Shown here piece by piece: positions 36,012 to 44,216 of a DNA stretch of 64,000 nt. The stretch is taken from positions 329,227 to 393,226 of the forward strand of contig NZ_QLTT01000008.1 in assembly GCF_003269295.1 (NCBI RefSeq), written 5' to 3'. This stretch comes from Lentzea atacamensis (GTDB lineage: Bacteria > Actinomycetota > Actinomycetes > Mycobacteriales > Pseudonocardiaceae). Under the pieces are notes generated by a model. The model made no database searches and was not told the DNA's origin. It worked only from the letters and a program-made list of their open reading frames with translations. Positions within the stretch are counted from its first letter, which is position 1, and each line of letters begins with the position of its first letter. The position numbers were made by a program, and so were the translations under genes.

Positions 36012-38569
36012 CAGCACTTCAGCGCAGCCTCCGCCCAGTCGGCGTGGTCGAAGTTCCGGCCGTCGCCGCCGTCGGTGACGCGCAGGCTGAGCATCCGGAC
36101 GTTCGTCACGTCGACGTCGATCGGGATCGCCGCGGCTTTGCCCTTCTGGACACCGCTGTCGTGGATGAGCTTGTCGTCGCCGAACACCTGGAACGCCACC
36201 GAACCCGGCTCCCTGGTCTCGTCGTCGAGGCCGATCTTGGCGGTGAAGCGCTCACAGCCGCGGCCGAGGTAGACCGACACCTCGGACGGCGCGTGCACGC
36301 CGATTCCCCTGGCGTAGGTGACGCCGCCGATGGACAGCGGATTGCCGTCACCGCCGGAGTTCTCGCCGTTGGAGCGGTCGCGTTCGACCGGGCCCCAGCC
36401 GTTGGTCTCGCTCATGAACGGCAGATCGCTGAGGTACGCGCCGTTCGCGGGCACCGGTGGTGGCACGAACGCCCTGACCGCCTGCTCGACGTGCACGCCG
36501 TCGCCGAACGTGGCGACCACCGGCACGTCCACCAGCCCGATCGGGCTCTGCGCGCCGACCTGGACCCGCCAGCGACCGGTGATCGACTCGCCCGGCGCCA
36601 TCCTGCGGCGCTCCACGGTCGCGCCGGACACCGTCCAGCCCTCGGGGGCGGTGGCCGTCAGCGCGACGTCGCGGATCTGCCGGTCGCCGTTGGTGAACGT
36701 ACCGGTGACCTCGAAGGCCGAGCCCTTCCCGGCGTCGACGGGTGCAGCCGGCGTGACGGTCAGCGTGGTCTTCGGGACCTGGCGGATCGGCTGGTCGCAC
36801 GTCTGCAGGCCCGGCCGGTTGCGGCAGATGACCGCCGCGAAGCCGCCGTTGCGCCGCACCGGGACGTCGAGGGTGTCGGTGTTGCGCAGCACCTGCCGGT
36901 CGCGCACGACGTCGGCCCTGGTCGCCGGGTCACGGACGGTCTCGACCAGCCACTGCCCGCCGCCGAGGAAACCCAGCTGTGCGCGCAGAGTCCGGTCCTG
37001 CGTGGCGATGCCGCCGACGAACCACCTGTCGCCGTTGCGGCGGGCGACGACGGCGTGGGTGTCGGGATCGCCGTCGAGGAGCTTCGTCTCGTCCCACACC
37101 GTCGGCAGCTGGTCGAGGTAGCGCAACGCCTGCGGATGCCGTTCGTAGGCCTCGGGTTTGTCGGCGAAGTGCGTCCAGCCCGACTCGTACACGACCGGCA
37201 GCGCGGTTTCGTGCGCGATCGTCGCCTCCTTGGTGCCGACCTCCAGCGACACCGGCGTGTAGTCCATCGAGCCCGCGACGTTGCGGGTGAAGAACTGCAC
37301 GGGGTTGTTGGCGGCGGGCGGGAAGTTCTCGGCGCCGCGCACGGCTTCCATGGTGAGCACGTGCGGCCAGGTGCGGGCGAGGCCGTGCGGGATGGTGGAG
37401 CCGTGGAAGTTGACCATCAGCCGCAGGTCGGCGGTCTTCCGCAGAACCGCGTCGTACCAGCGGTAACGGTCCTGCGAGTCGGACTCCATGAAGTCGAGCT
37501 TCACGCCCTTCGCGCCCCACTGCTTGATCCTGGGCAGCACGGTGTCGCGTTCCTGCGGGGTGTCGAGGTCGCTCCAGCGCAGCCACAGCAGGATCTCCAC
37601 GCCTCTGGCGCGGGCGTAGCGGATCAGCTCCGGCACCCACTGGGCGCTCCAGCCCTCGTCGACCAGCGCGTACTCCCAGCCATGCCTCGCGGCGAAGTCC
37701 ACGTACTGCTTCTGCCGCGCGAAGTCGCCAGGGCTGGAGTGCTCGCTCAGCCACGACCACGCGACCTTGCCCGGCCTGATCCAGCTCCTGTCGTTGAACA
37801 GCGCGGGGGTGGCCAGGTCGTCGACCAGCGTGGACGTGCTGACGGTCGTCAGGTCGCCGACGATCGCGGTGCGCCACGGCGTGGTGCCCGTCGACTCGAC
37901 CTGCGGGTCGGCCAGCACGACCTGGAAGCCGGTGCCCGCCTTGCGCAGCCTGCTGCCCGCGTACCGGCCGTCCACATCGGACTCGGTGAGCAGCGCGAAG
38001 TCGTCGCCCGTCTGGAAGAGCGACGGGTAGCCGAAGTCGCCGCTGGCCTCGCCCGCCGTCGTGCGGACGCGGTTGGCCTCGTACCAGGCGTTGTAGGGCA
38101 GCAGCCAGGCCTTCGAGCCGGGGTTCACGGCGAAGCTGGACGTCTCGGAGGTGACCGTCGCGGCGTTCGGGAGGACGTAGCGGTAGGCGACACCGTCCGG
38201 GGCGGCGCGGACGACCAGGTGGAAGCTGCCCGCGGCGTTGCGGAAGCCGAGCTTGGTCTCGGTCATCCGGGTGGAGCGCTGCAGCCGTTTGCCGTGGGGC
38301 ATCTCGTAGCGCTCTATGACAACGCGGTCAGAGCGGCCGGTGAAGGTCAGGCCTTTGGTGAGATCAGCGGTGGTCGTCGTGATGCCGACGGATGCCGGCT
38401 GCAGGACGGTTCTGCCATGTCTCTGCAGGGCCAGCGTAAGATTTCCGCTGGTCAGGGCAACTTTTGCGGTGATCTGGCCTGGACCGGTGACAGTCCAGCC
38501 GGTGGGTGCGGCGGTGGCGGGCACGGCGGGCAACAGCAGGGCGAGCACGATCGCGAACAGTCGTGACAT
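36011..38569 (-). CDS. Secreted GH97 glycoside hydrolase with NPCBM-like domain
   Basis: An 852-aa secreted enzyme, first gene of the operon. The signal peptide (MSRLFAIVLALLLPAVPATA) is followed by the GH97 N-terminal sandwich (LQRSTRMTETKLGF), the barrel (YALVDEGWSAQWVPELIRYAR) with GVKLDFMESDSQ and MEAVRGAENFP, an Ig-like part, and an NPCBM-type lectin domain at the end. Asp in KLDFM and Glu in MEAVRGAE fit the retaining GH97 subgroup (alpha-galactosidase/beta-L-arabinopyranosidase) rather than the inverting SusB type. I chose ATG 38569 because TGGGAG sits nine bases upstream. Confidence 0.92.
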   Translation of the reverse strand: MSRLFAIVLALLLPAVPATAAPTGWTVTGPGQITAKVALTSGNLTLALQRHGRTVLQPASVGITTTTADLTKGLTFTGRSDRVVIERYEMPHGKRLQRSTRMTETKLGFRNAAGSFHLVVRAAPDGVAYRYVLPNAATVTSETSSFAVNPGSKAWLLPYNAWYEANRVRTTAGEASGDFGYPSLFQTGDDFALLTESDVDGRYAGSRLRKAGTGFQVVLADPQVESTGTTPWRTAIVGDLTTVSTSTLVDDLATPALFNDRSWIRPGKVAWSWLSEHSSPGDFARQKQYVDFAARHGWEYALVDEGWSAQWVPELIRYARARGVEILLWLRWSDLDTPQERDTVLPRIKQWGAKGVKLDFMESDSQDRYRWYDAVLRKTADLRLMVNFHGSTIPHGLARTWPHVLTMEAVRGAENFPPAANNPVQFFTRNVAGSMDYTPVSLEVGTKEATIAHETALPVVYESGWTHFADKPEAYERHPQALRYLDQLPTVWDETKLLDGDPDTHAVVARRNGDRWFVGGIATQDRTLRAQLGFLGGGQWLVETVRDPATRADVVRDRQVLRNTDTLDVPVRRNGGFAAVICRNRPGLQTCDQPIRQVPKTTLTVTPAAPVDAGKGSAFEVTGTFTNGDRQIRDVALTATAPEGWTVSGATVERRRMAPGESITGRWRVQVGAQSPIGLVDVPVVATFGDGVHVEQAVRAFVPPPVPANGAYLSDLPFMSETNGWGPVERDRSNGENSGGDGNPLSIGGVTYARGIGVHAPSEVSVYLGRGCERFTAKIGLDDETREPGSVAFQVFGDDKLIHDSGVQKGKAAAIPIDVDVTNVRMLSLRVTDGGDGRNFDHADWAEAALKC

Positions 38570-38587
38570 CGTTGTCATCTCCCAGGG

Positions 38588-38601
38588 TGAGACCGCTCTC
38601 A
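38588..38601. promoter_or_regulatory. LacI/CebR-like operator before the GH97 operon
   Basis: TGAGACCGCTCTCA matches 11 of 14 bases of TGGGAGCGCTCCCA, the CebR box of Streptomyces as I remember it, and lies 18 bases before the GH97 start. It predicts control by a LacI-family sugar repressor. Confidence 0.55.
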
Positions 38602-38634
38602 TCGTGTTGGGGCCGTCCTGTCCCGGTCAAGGGG

Positions 38635-38648
38635 CTGATATTTATCAG
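38635..38648. promoter_or_regulatory. AT-rich palindrome in the GH97/two-component intergenic region
   Basis: CTGATA-TT-TATCAG is a perfect 6-bp inverted repeat in very GC-rich surroundings, between the divergent GH97 and two-component operons. It may be a promoter element or an operator for either. Confidence 0.4.
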
Positions 38649-38661
38649 TCGATTTGCGGAC

Positions 38662-38691
38662 AGATGAAGAGATCTTCATCTTGGTCTCATG
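38662..38691. promoter_or_regulatory. Putative response-regulator site before the two-component operon
   Basis: AGATGAAGA-GA-TCTTCATCT is a perfect 9-bp palindrome, followed by CTCATG 11 bases after TTCATC. The 11-base period suits an OmpR/PhoB-type regulator. The same GATGAA-N6-TTCATC core with a CTCA at the same distance recurs at 40923 before the permease. Confidence 0.6.
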
Positions 38692-38970
38692 AGGGACGCG
38701 GGTTCGCCGGGCAGGCTCGGTCGCATGCTGCCGTCCGCCCGCACCGGCACGGTCCTCGTGGCCGTGCTCAGCGTGGCGTGCGCTCTGGCGGCCGTGCTGC
38801 TCGTGCTGACCGTGGTGCGGCCGGTGCCACCGGAAGTGCGCGCGCCCGACGTCCAGATAGGACGTTCAGTCGCGCCAACGCCTACGCCCGCGCCCGTGCC
38901 CACCTACACCCCGACGCCCAGTTCCGTACTGCCGCCGCCACCGCCGCTCGAAGACGACGAGGACGACTGA
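38689..38970 (+). CDS. Small single-pass membrane protein with proline-rich tail
   Basis: A 93-aa protein with a short basic N-terminus, one membrane segment (about residues 20-43, TVLVAVLSVACALAAVLLVLTVV) and a Pro/Thr-rich, acid-ended outer tail (TPTPAPVPTYTPTP, PPPPPLEDDEDD). It precedes the histidine kinase by one base, so it is probably cotranscribed and may be an accessory sensor or regulator of the kinase. The ATG lies inside the putative regulator site; ATG 38725 is an alternative start. No family recognised. Confidence 0.65.
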   Translation: MRDAGSPGRLGRMLPSARTGTVLVAVLSVACALAAVLLVLTVVRPVPPEVRAPDVQIGRSVAPTPTPAPVPTYTPTPSSVLPPPPPLEDDEDD

Positions 38971-38971
38971 C

Positions 38972-40273
38972 GTGCCCGCACGCGTGAAGATCATGTGCTG
39001 GCTCCTCGGCCTGATGACACTCGTCCTCGCGACCGTCGTGGTCGTGGTGTGGCGGTTCCTGCTCGTGGACGTCGAGGACCGGGTGAACCGCGCGCTGGAG
39101 CAGGAGACGACGGAGTTCAGCACCTACGCCGAAACCCACCCCGGCGGCACGCGGACGGTGGCCGAGGCCCACCTGCGCCTGCAGTACCCGGACGAGCACG
39201 AGGCGCACTTCGCCGTGTTCCCGGCCGGCAAGGTGCTGGTGCAGCGCTCCGAGGTGACGTACGCGCTGGAGAACGACCGCGCGGTGCTGGGCACGATCAC
39301 GTCGGCGAGCGCGCCGTGGGGAGTGGCGTCCACCCCGGCCGGCCCGTTCCGCTGGGCGAAGGTGCACGCTACCGCCGGCGGATCAGACATGTGGTTCGTG
39401 ACCGGCTACTTCGAGGACGGCGTGCTCGCCCCGGTGCACTCGACGTTGCGGGTGCTCGTCCTGGTGTCGCTGGCGGGCCTGCTGATCGCCGCGCTGATCG
39501 CGTGGTTCGTCGCGGGCGTGATCCTCGCGCCGGTGCGGATGGTCCGCCAGGCCGCCGCCGAGATCACCGAGGACGACCTGACCCGCCGCATCCCGGTGTC
39601 CGGCAACGACGACGTCGCCGCGCTGGCCCAGCAGTTCAACTCGATGCTCGACCGCCTGGAACGCTCCTTCCGGCTGCAGCGCCAGTTCCTCGACGACGCC
39701 TCCCACGAACTGCGCACCCCGATCACGATCGTCCGCGGCCACCTGGAACTGCTGGGAGACGACCCGTCCGAACGCGCCGCCGTCGTCCGTCTGTGCACCG
39801 ACGAGCTCGACCGCATGGCCCGCCTGGTGGAGGACCTGTTGCTGCTGGTGAAGTCCGAACGCCCGGACTTCCTGCGCCCGGTGCCCACCAGCCTCCCCGA
39901 GCTGACCAGCGACATCGACGCGAAGCTGCGCGCGCTGGGGGATCGTCGCTGGGTGCTGGAGTCGATCGCGGAGGGCGAGGCGGTGCTCGATCCCCAACGC
40001 GTGACCCAGGCTCTCGTGCAGCTCGCCTCCAACGCGGTCAAGCACACCTCTCGCGGCTCCACGATCCATTTCGGGTCCTCTGTGGATGGTGTGGTTTCCT
40101 TCTGGGTGGCCGATTCCGGTCCAGGCGTGCGTGACGAGTCGTTGCTGTTCTCCCGTTCGACCGGCTTGGGCCTCCCGATCGTGAAAGCCATCGCGGAAGC
40201 CCACGGCGGTCGCGTTCAAGTGCTTTCGGTTCCCGGCGAGGGAGCGACTTTTGTGGTGGAGGTACCGCGATGA
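38972..40273 (+). CDS. Sensor histidine kinase
   Basis: A 433-aa membrane kinase. It has TM1 (about 8-28), an extracellular sensor region (about 29-155), TM2 (about 156-182), HAMP (GVILAPVRMVRQAAAEIT...), HisKA with His245 in DDASHELRTPI, and HATPase with ASNAVKHTS (N box), VADSGPGV and TGLGLPIVKAIAEAHGG. It pairs with the response regulator through a 4-base ATGA overlap. The signal is unknown; the permease and glycerate kinase downstream suggest an organic acid. Confidence 0.94.
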   Translation: MPARVKIMCWLLGLMTLVLATVVVVVWRFLLVDVEDRVNRALEQETTEFSTYAETHPGGTRTVAEAHLRLQYPDEHEAHFAVFPAGKVLVQRSEVTYALENDRAVLGTITSASAPWGVASTPAGPFRWAKVHATAGGSDMWFVTGYFEDGVLAPVHSTLRVLVLVSLAGLLIAALIAWFVAGVILAPVRMVRQAAAEITEDDLTRRIPVSGNDDVAALAQQFNSMLDRLERSFRLQRQFLDDASHELRTPITIVRGHLELLGDDPSERAAVVRLCTDELDRMARLVEDLLLLVKSERPDFLRPVPTSLPELTSDIDAKLRALGDRRWVLESIAEGEAVLDPQRVTQALVQLASNAVKHTSRGSTIHFGSSVDGVVSFWVADSGPGVRDESLLFSRSTGLGLPIVKAIAEAHGGRVQVLSVPGEGATFVVEVPR

Positions 40274-40923
40274 CCGGCCGGATCCTGATCGTCGAGGACG
40301 AGGAACGCATCGCCTCCTTCGTGGAGAAGGGCCTGCGCGCCAACGGTTTCACCACATCGGTCGTGTCGTCCGGTGCGGACGCCCTGTCGTGGGCCGCGTC
40401 CTTCGACCTGGTCGTGCTCGACCTCGGCCTGCCCGACATCGACGGCTTCTCGGTGCTGCGTTCGCTGCGCTCACAAGGGGTCGCCACGCCCGTGATCATC
40501 CTGACCGCACGCGACTCGGTGCACGACACGGTGGCGGGCTTGTCCGGTGGCGCCGACGACTACATGACCAAACCGTTCCGCTTCGAGGAACTGCTGGCCC
40601 GCGTCCGGCTGCGGCTGCGCCCACCCGGTGTGCCCGAGGCCACGGTGCTGTCGTCCGGCTCGCTGTCCCTGGACCTGCGCACCCGCCAGGCCGTGCTGCC
40701 GTCCGGCCCGGTCGACCTGACCGCCCGTGAGTTCGCTCTGCTGGAACTGTTCCTGCGGCATCCGGGCCAGGTGCTGGTGCGTGAGCAGATCCTTTCGCAC
40801 GTGTGGGGCTACGACTTCGATCCGGGGTCCAATGTGGTCGACGTCTACGTTCGTTCGCTGCGCAGGAAAATCGGTGCCTCGCGGGTGGAAACCGTGCGGG
40901 GGATGGGGTATCGCCTCGTCTAG
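40270..40923 (+). CDS. OmpR/PhoB-family response regulator
   Basis: A 217-aa regulator with a receiver domain (phospho-acceptor Asp51 in VVLDLGLPD, Lys of MTKPF) and a winged-helix DNA-binding domain (LTAREFALLELFLRHPGQVLVREQIL, VDVYVRSLRRKIG, VRGMGYRL). Cotranscribed with the kinase. Its stop overlaps a GATGAA-N6-TTCATC site before the permease gene, which it probably controls together with its own operon. Confidence 0.96.
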   Translation: MTGRILIVEDEERIASFVEKGLRANGFTTSVVSSGADALSWAASFDLVVLDLGLPDIDGFSVLRSLRSQGVATPVIILTARDSVHDTVAGLSGGADDYMTKPFRFEELLARVRLRLRPPGVPEATVLSSGSLSLDLRTRQAVLPSGPVDLTAREFALLELFLRHPGQVLVREQILSHVWGYDFDPGSNVVDVYVRSLRRKIGASRVETVRGMGYRLV

Positions 40924-40951
40924 ATGAAGGCTCTTTCATCGTCGCCTCACC
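40923..40951. promoter_or_regulatory. Putative response-regulator site before SLC13 permease
   Basis: GATGAA-GGCTCT-TTCATC, with CTCACC 11 bases after TTCATC, repeats the layout found at 38662-38691 before the two-component operon. It begins in the response-regulator stop codon and ends 34 bases before the permease start. Confidence 0.6.
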
Positions 40952-40984
40952 TGTGGATCAGCCTGGCCGCGCACTCTGGTTCCC

Positions 40985-42451
40985 GTGATTCTGACGTTGG
41001 TGGTCTTCGGGGTGGCGGTGCTCCTGTGGGTGTGCACGCCGCTGGACGACACGTTCGTCGCCCTGGCGGCCGTGGCGGCACTGCTGCTGTTCGGCGTCCT
41101 GCCCGCCTCCTCGCTGGCCGCTCTGGGCGGCGCCACGACGTGGCTGCTGCTCGCGGCGTTCGTGCTCGCGGCGGGCGTGACGGCATCCGGCCTGACGACC
41201 CGCCTGGCGACGTGGCTGGTGGGCCGCGCCCGGACCGTGCGGGGCCTGGCCCACCTGGTGTCGCTCGGTCTGCTGCTGTCGGCGTTCTTCGTGCCCTCGA
41301 CGTCCGGCCGCGCGGCGCTGGCGCTCCCGGTGTTCGGCGCACTGGCCGAGGGTTTGAAGAACCGCCGCCGGGTCGTGCGCGCGCTTGGCGTGCTGTTCCC
41401 GTCGGTGATTCTGCTGACCGCGGTGGCCACGCTGGTGGGGGCGGGTGCGCACCTGATCACGAACTCGCTGCTGGAGACGGCGACCGGGCACGGCATCGGG
41501 TTCGGGTGGTGGCTGCTGCTCGGGGTGCCGCTGGCCGTGGTGAGCGCGCATTTGACGGCCGAGATCGTGTTGTGGCTTTTCACCACGCGGGAGGACCGGG
41601 CGAGGCCGCTGCAGGTGGAGGTCGCCGCGGAACAGGCCACCGTCGAGATGCGCGTGCCCGCCCTCGTGGGTGCAGCGCGGAGCGAGGGTCCCCTCCCAGG
41701 GGTCCCCTGTTCTGATTCTCCCACGCAGCACCGACAATTCCGGACGCTCGAACTCGCGCCGCCGCCTCTGGAGACTCCGGAGCAGCCCCGCGCCGACGGC
41801 ACATCGGCCGCGAAGTCATGGCGCCGCCGCACCCCCGCCCTCACCCGGCAGGAGTGGACCGCCCTCACCGTCGTCCTCGCAGTCTCCGCCGCCTGGCTCA
41901 CCGAGCCCTGGCACCACATCCCACCCGAGGTCTCCGCCCTGACCGGCGCCCTCCTCATCACCGCACCCCGTCTCGGCACCACCACCTTCAAAGCAGCCTT
42001 CGCCGAGGTGCCGTGGCCCCTCCTGGTCTTCATGGCCGCCACCACCGCGCTCGGCACAGCCCTGATCAAGTCCGGCGCCGCCGACCTCGCCGCCGGCTAC
42101 CTCGGCGGCGGTTCGGACCTGCGGCTGCTCGCCACCGTCATCGGCGTCAGCCTCGCGGCCCACCTCGTGATCCAGTCGCGGTCGGCCCGGTCGAGCGTCC
42201 TCATCCCGATCGTCATCCCGCTGGCGCTCGCGGCCGGCATGAACCCCGCCGCCCTCGCCTTCGCCTCCACCGCGGCGGCCGGCTTCTGCCACACGCTCAC
42301 GTCGTCCGCGAAACCGGTCGCGCTCTTCTCCGACGCCTACCGGCCCAAGGACCTGCTCAAGCTCTCCGCGGTCCTGGCCCCGGTCACCGGGCTGCTCGTG
42401 TTCGCGGCAGCCGTCCTGCTTTGGCCGTACCTCGGCCTACCACTGAAATGA
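40985..42451 (+). CDS. SLC13/DASS-family permease
   Basis: A 488-aa membrane transporter of the SLC13 (divalent-anion:sodium symporter) type, with about 11 hydrophobic segments. The two-fold repeat shows FVPSTSGRAALALPVFGAL in the first half and VIQSRSARSSVLIPIVIPLA in the second. A long polar loop (about 205-290) joins the halves and carries odd repeats (see 41686-41708). GTG start. Family substrates are sulfate, dicarboxylates and other organic anions; adjacency to glycerate kinase suggests glycerate or a related acid. Confidence 0.88.
   Translation: MILTLVVFGVAVLLWVCTPLDDTFVALAAVAALLLFGVLPASSLAALGGATTWLLLAAFVLAAGVTASGLTTRLATWLVGRARTVRGLAHLVSLGLLLSAFFVPSTSGRAALALPVFGALAEGLKNRRRVVRALGVLFPSVILLTAVATLVGAGAHLITNSLLETATGHGIGFGWWLLLGVPLAVVSAHLTAEIVLWLFTTREDRARPLQVEVAAEQATVEMRVPALVGAARSEGPLPGVPCSDSPTQHRQFRTLELAPPPLETPEQPRADGTSAAKSWRRRTPALTRQEWTALTVVLAVSAAWLTEPWHHIPPEVSALTGALLITAPRLGTTTFKAAFAEVPWPLLVFMAATTALGTALIKSGAADLAAGYLGGGSDLRLLATVIGVSLAAHLVIQSRSARSSVLIPIVIPLALAAGMNPAALAFASTAAAGFCHTLTSSAKPVALFSDAYRPKDLLKLSAVLAPVTGLLVFAAAVLLWPYLGLPLK
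41686..41708. repeat. Direct repeat GGGTCCCCT in the permease loop
   Basis: GGGTCCCCT occurs at 41686-41694 and 41700-41708 and encloses a CCCCT-CCC-AGGGG hairpin. Around it, GTGGG (41666) and CCCAC (41720) are inverted. The stretch encodes atypical loop residues and may be a small inserted element. Confidence 0.4.
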
Positions 42452-42459
42452 GGTCGATG

Positions 42460-43596
42460 ATGCGTTTTCTCGTTGCTCCCAGCGGTTTCAAGGAATCTCT
42501 CGACGCGTGTGCCGTCGCCGACGCCATCGCCGCGGGCATCCACCGGGTCGTGCCGGGCGCGATCGTCGACAAGGCGCCGCTCGTCGACGGCGGAGAGGGC
42601 TCGGCCAAGGCGCTCGCCGAGGCGACCGGTGGCACGGTCGTCCCCACGTTCGTGACCGGGCCGATCGGTGAGCCGGTACCGTCGCACTTCGCGTTGCTCG
42701 GTGGTCCCGGACCTCGCACGGCCGTGGTGGAGATGGCCGCCGCAGCCGGGCTCAGGCTGGTGCCGAAGGATCATCGCGATCCGGCGAGCACGACCACGTA
42801 CGGCGTGGGCGAGCTCATCAAGGCCGCGCTCGACCTCGGCGTCGACCGGATCCTCGTCGGCTGCGGCGACTCCGGCACGTCCGACGGAGGCGCGGGTGCG
42901 TTGCAGGCGCTGGGTGCCAGTGTCAAGGACGCCAACGGCGACGAGATCGGGCACGGGGGAGCGGCACTGGTCAACGCCCGCACGCTCGATCTGTCCGGAA
43001 TGGACCCGAGGCTCGACAAGGTCGAGATCACCGTGGCGTGCAACCCGCACAACGTGCTGTGCGGCGAGCGTGGTGTGGCGCGGGTGTTCGGTCCGCAGAA
43101 GGGGGCGACGCCGCGGCAGGTCGAGCAGCTCTCTGATGCCCTCGACAACTGGGCGGATCTGCTCGGCGACGTGCGGACCATCGCCGGTGGCGGCGCGTCC
43201 GGCGGGCTCGGCGCGGGACTGCACGCGGCGCTGGGCGCGACCCTCGTGCCGCGCTTCGACGTGATCCTCGAACACTCCGATCTGGACGCACGGCTGCCGT
43301 TCGCCGACCTCGTCATCACCGCGGAGGGCGCCATCGACGGCCAGACCCCGCACGGCAAGGTGCCGGCCGAGGTGGCGCGCAGGGCGAAGAAGCACGGCAA
43401 ACCGGTGATCGCGCTGGCCGGCACGATCGGTGCCGACGCCCGCGTCAACCACGACGTCGGCATCGACGCCTACACCAGCATCATCGCCGCGCCCGTCGAG
43501 CTGGACGTCGCGATCGCCAGGACCGCCGAGCTCCTCACCGACGCCACCGAACGCACGCTGCGGCTGGTGCTCGTCGGCGCGGCCCTCACACGGTGA
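42460..43596 (+). CDS. Glycerate kinase
   Basis: A 378-aa GlxK/GarK-type glycerate kinase that phosphorylates D-glycerate to 2-phosphoglycerate. Seen: MRFLVAPSGFKESLDACAVADAIAAGI (start typical of the family), VPLVDGGEGSA-type loop (PLVDGGEGSAKAL), GCGDSGTSDGGAGALQALG, ACNPHNVLCGERGVARVFGPQKGA and GGASGGLGAGL. ATG 42460 is 9 bases after the permease stop; ATGs at 42448 and 42457 are alternatives, but GAGG spacing favours 42460. Coupled to the permease, so uptake and activation are probably linked. Confidence 0.95.
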   Translation: MRFLVAPSGFKESLDACAVADAIAAGIHRVVPGAIVDKAPLVDGGEGSAKALAEATGGTVVPTFVTGPIGEPVPSHFALLGGPGPRTAVVEMAAAAGLRLVPKDHRDPASTTTYGVGELIKAALDLGVDRILVGCGDSGTSDGGAGALQALGASVKDANGDEIGHGGAALVNARTLDLSGMDPRLDKVEITVACNPHNVLCGERGVARVFGPQKGATPRQVEQLSDALDNWADLLGDVRTIAGGGASGGLGAGLHAALGATLVPRFDVILEHSDLDARLPFADLVITAEGAIDGQTPHGKVPAEVARRAKKHGKPVIALAGTIGADARVNHDVGIDAYTSIIAAPVELDVAIARTAELLTDATERTLRLVLVGAALTR

Positions 43597-44197
43597 CCTC
43601 GATCTCCTTGCCCAGCTGGGCGCCGCCGAGCAGGTCGAGGTCGTCGCCGCTCCAGAATCGGCCGGGGTCGTACCAGTTCGGCCGGCGGTGGGGCAGCAGT
43701 CCCATCTCCGCGTACGTCACCGCCACGATCTCCGCGCAGAACGCGCTCTCCAGCGTAGCGTCCGCCTTGTCCCGCAACGGAATCCGCCCGCGCAGCCAGC
43801 GTGACGCGAGCCGCGCGGTCGAGGGGAACGGCGTGCCGTCGAGCCGGGCGACCGCGCGCAGTGCCGCGTCCTCCATCTCGCGCGTCACCGGGTGGTCGAG
43901 CTGCCGCAGCCACGCCCGCTGCTTGTACTTGTCGTGCCACGTCACCACGGCGTCGCGCAGGTCGTGCAGCTGGGCGCCGCGCTGGTGCGTGCCGCTCCAC
44001 ATGTCCTTGAGCGACTTGCCGAGCTCGGCGTGCCACATCAACGGCGGCAGGTCGTCCAGCACGATCGCCATGCCCACGTGGTTCACGGGGCTGTTCGTCA
44101 TCGCCTGGATCGCCCTGTCCGCGGCGCTGCGACCGCGGAACACCCACACGTCACCGGTACGGGTCAGTTCGACGGCTTCGTCCAGGGTTATCGCCAT
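43586..44197 (-). CDS. YiiX/C92-type papain-like peptidase
   Basis: A 203-aa protein of the permuted NlpC/P60 (peptidase C92, YiiX/YebB) type: GDVWVFRGRSAADRAIQ opens the domain, SPVNHVGMAI holds the His, and AFCAEIVAVTYAEMG the Cys, in the permuted order His before Cys. No signal peptide. Such enzymes are thought to cleave lipid-amide or peptide bonds; no substrate is known here. ATG 44197 leaves only 19 bases to the divergent small membrane protein. The 3' end overlaps glycerate kinase by 11 bases. Confidence 0.82.
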   Translation of the reverse strand: MAITLDEAVELTRTGDVWVFRGRSAADRAIQAMTNSPVNHVGMAIVLDDLPPLMWHAELGKSLKDMWSGTHQRGAQLHDLRDAVVTWHDKYKQRAWLRQLDHPVTREMEDAALRAVARLDGTPFPSTARLASRWLRGRIPLRDKADATLESAFCAEIVAVTYAEMGLLPHRRPNWYDPGRFWSGDDLDLLGGAQLGKEIEVTV

Positions 44198-44216
44198 GAC
44201 CACGTAGCCTAGGCAC

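Noticed and set aside
33924-36272. Plus-strand open frame of about 780 codons across the discoidin gene
   Set aside because: Low-complexity Arg/Val/Gly content and no start signal; it spans the junction of two overlapping real genes.
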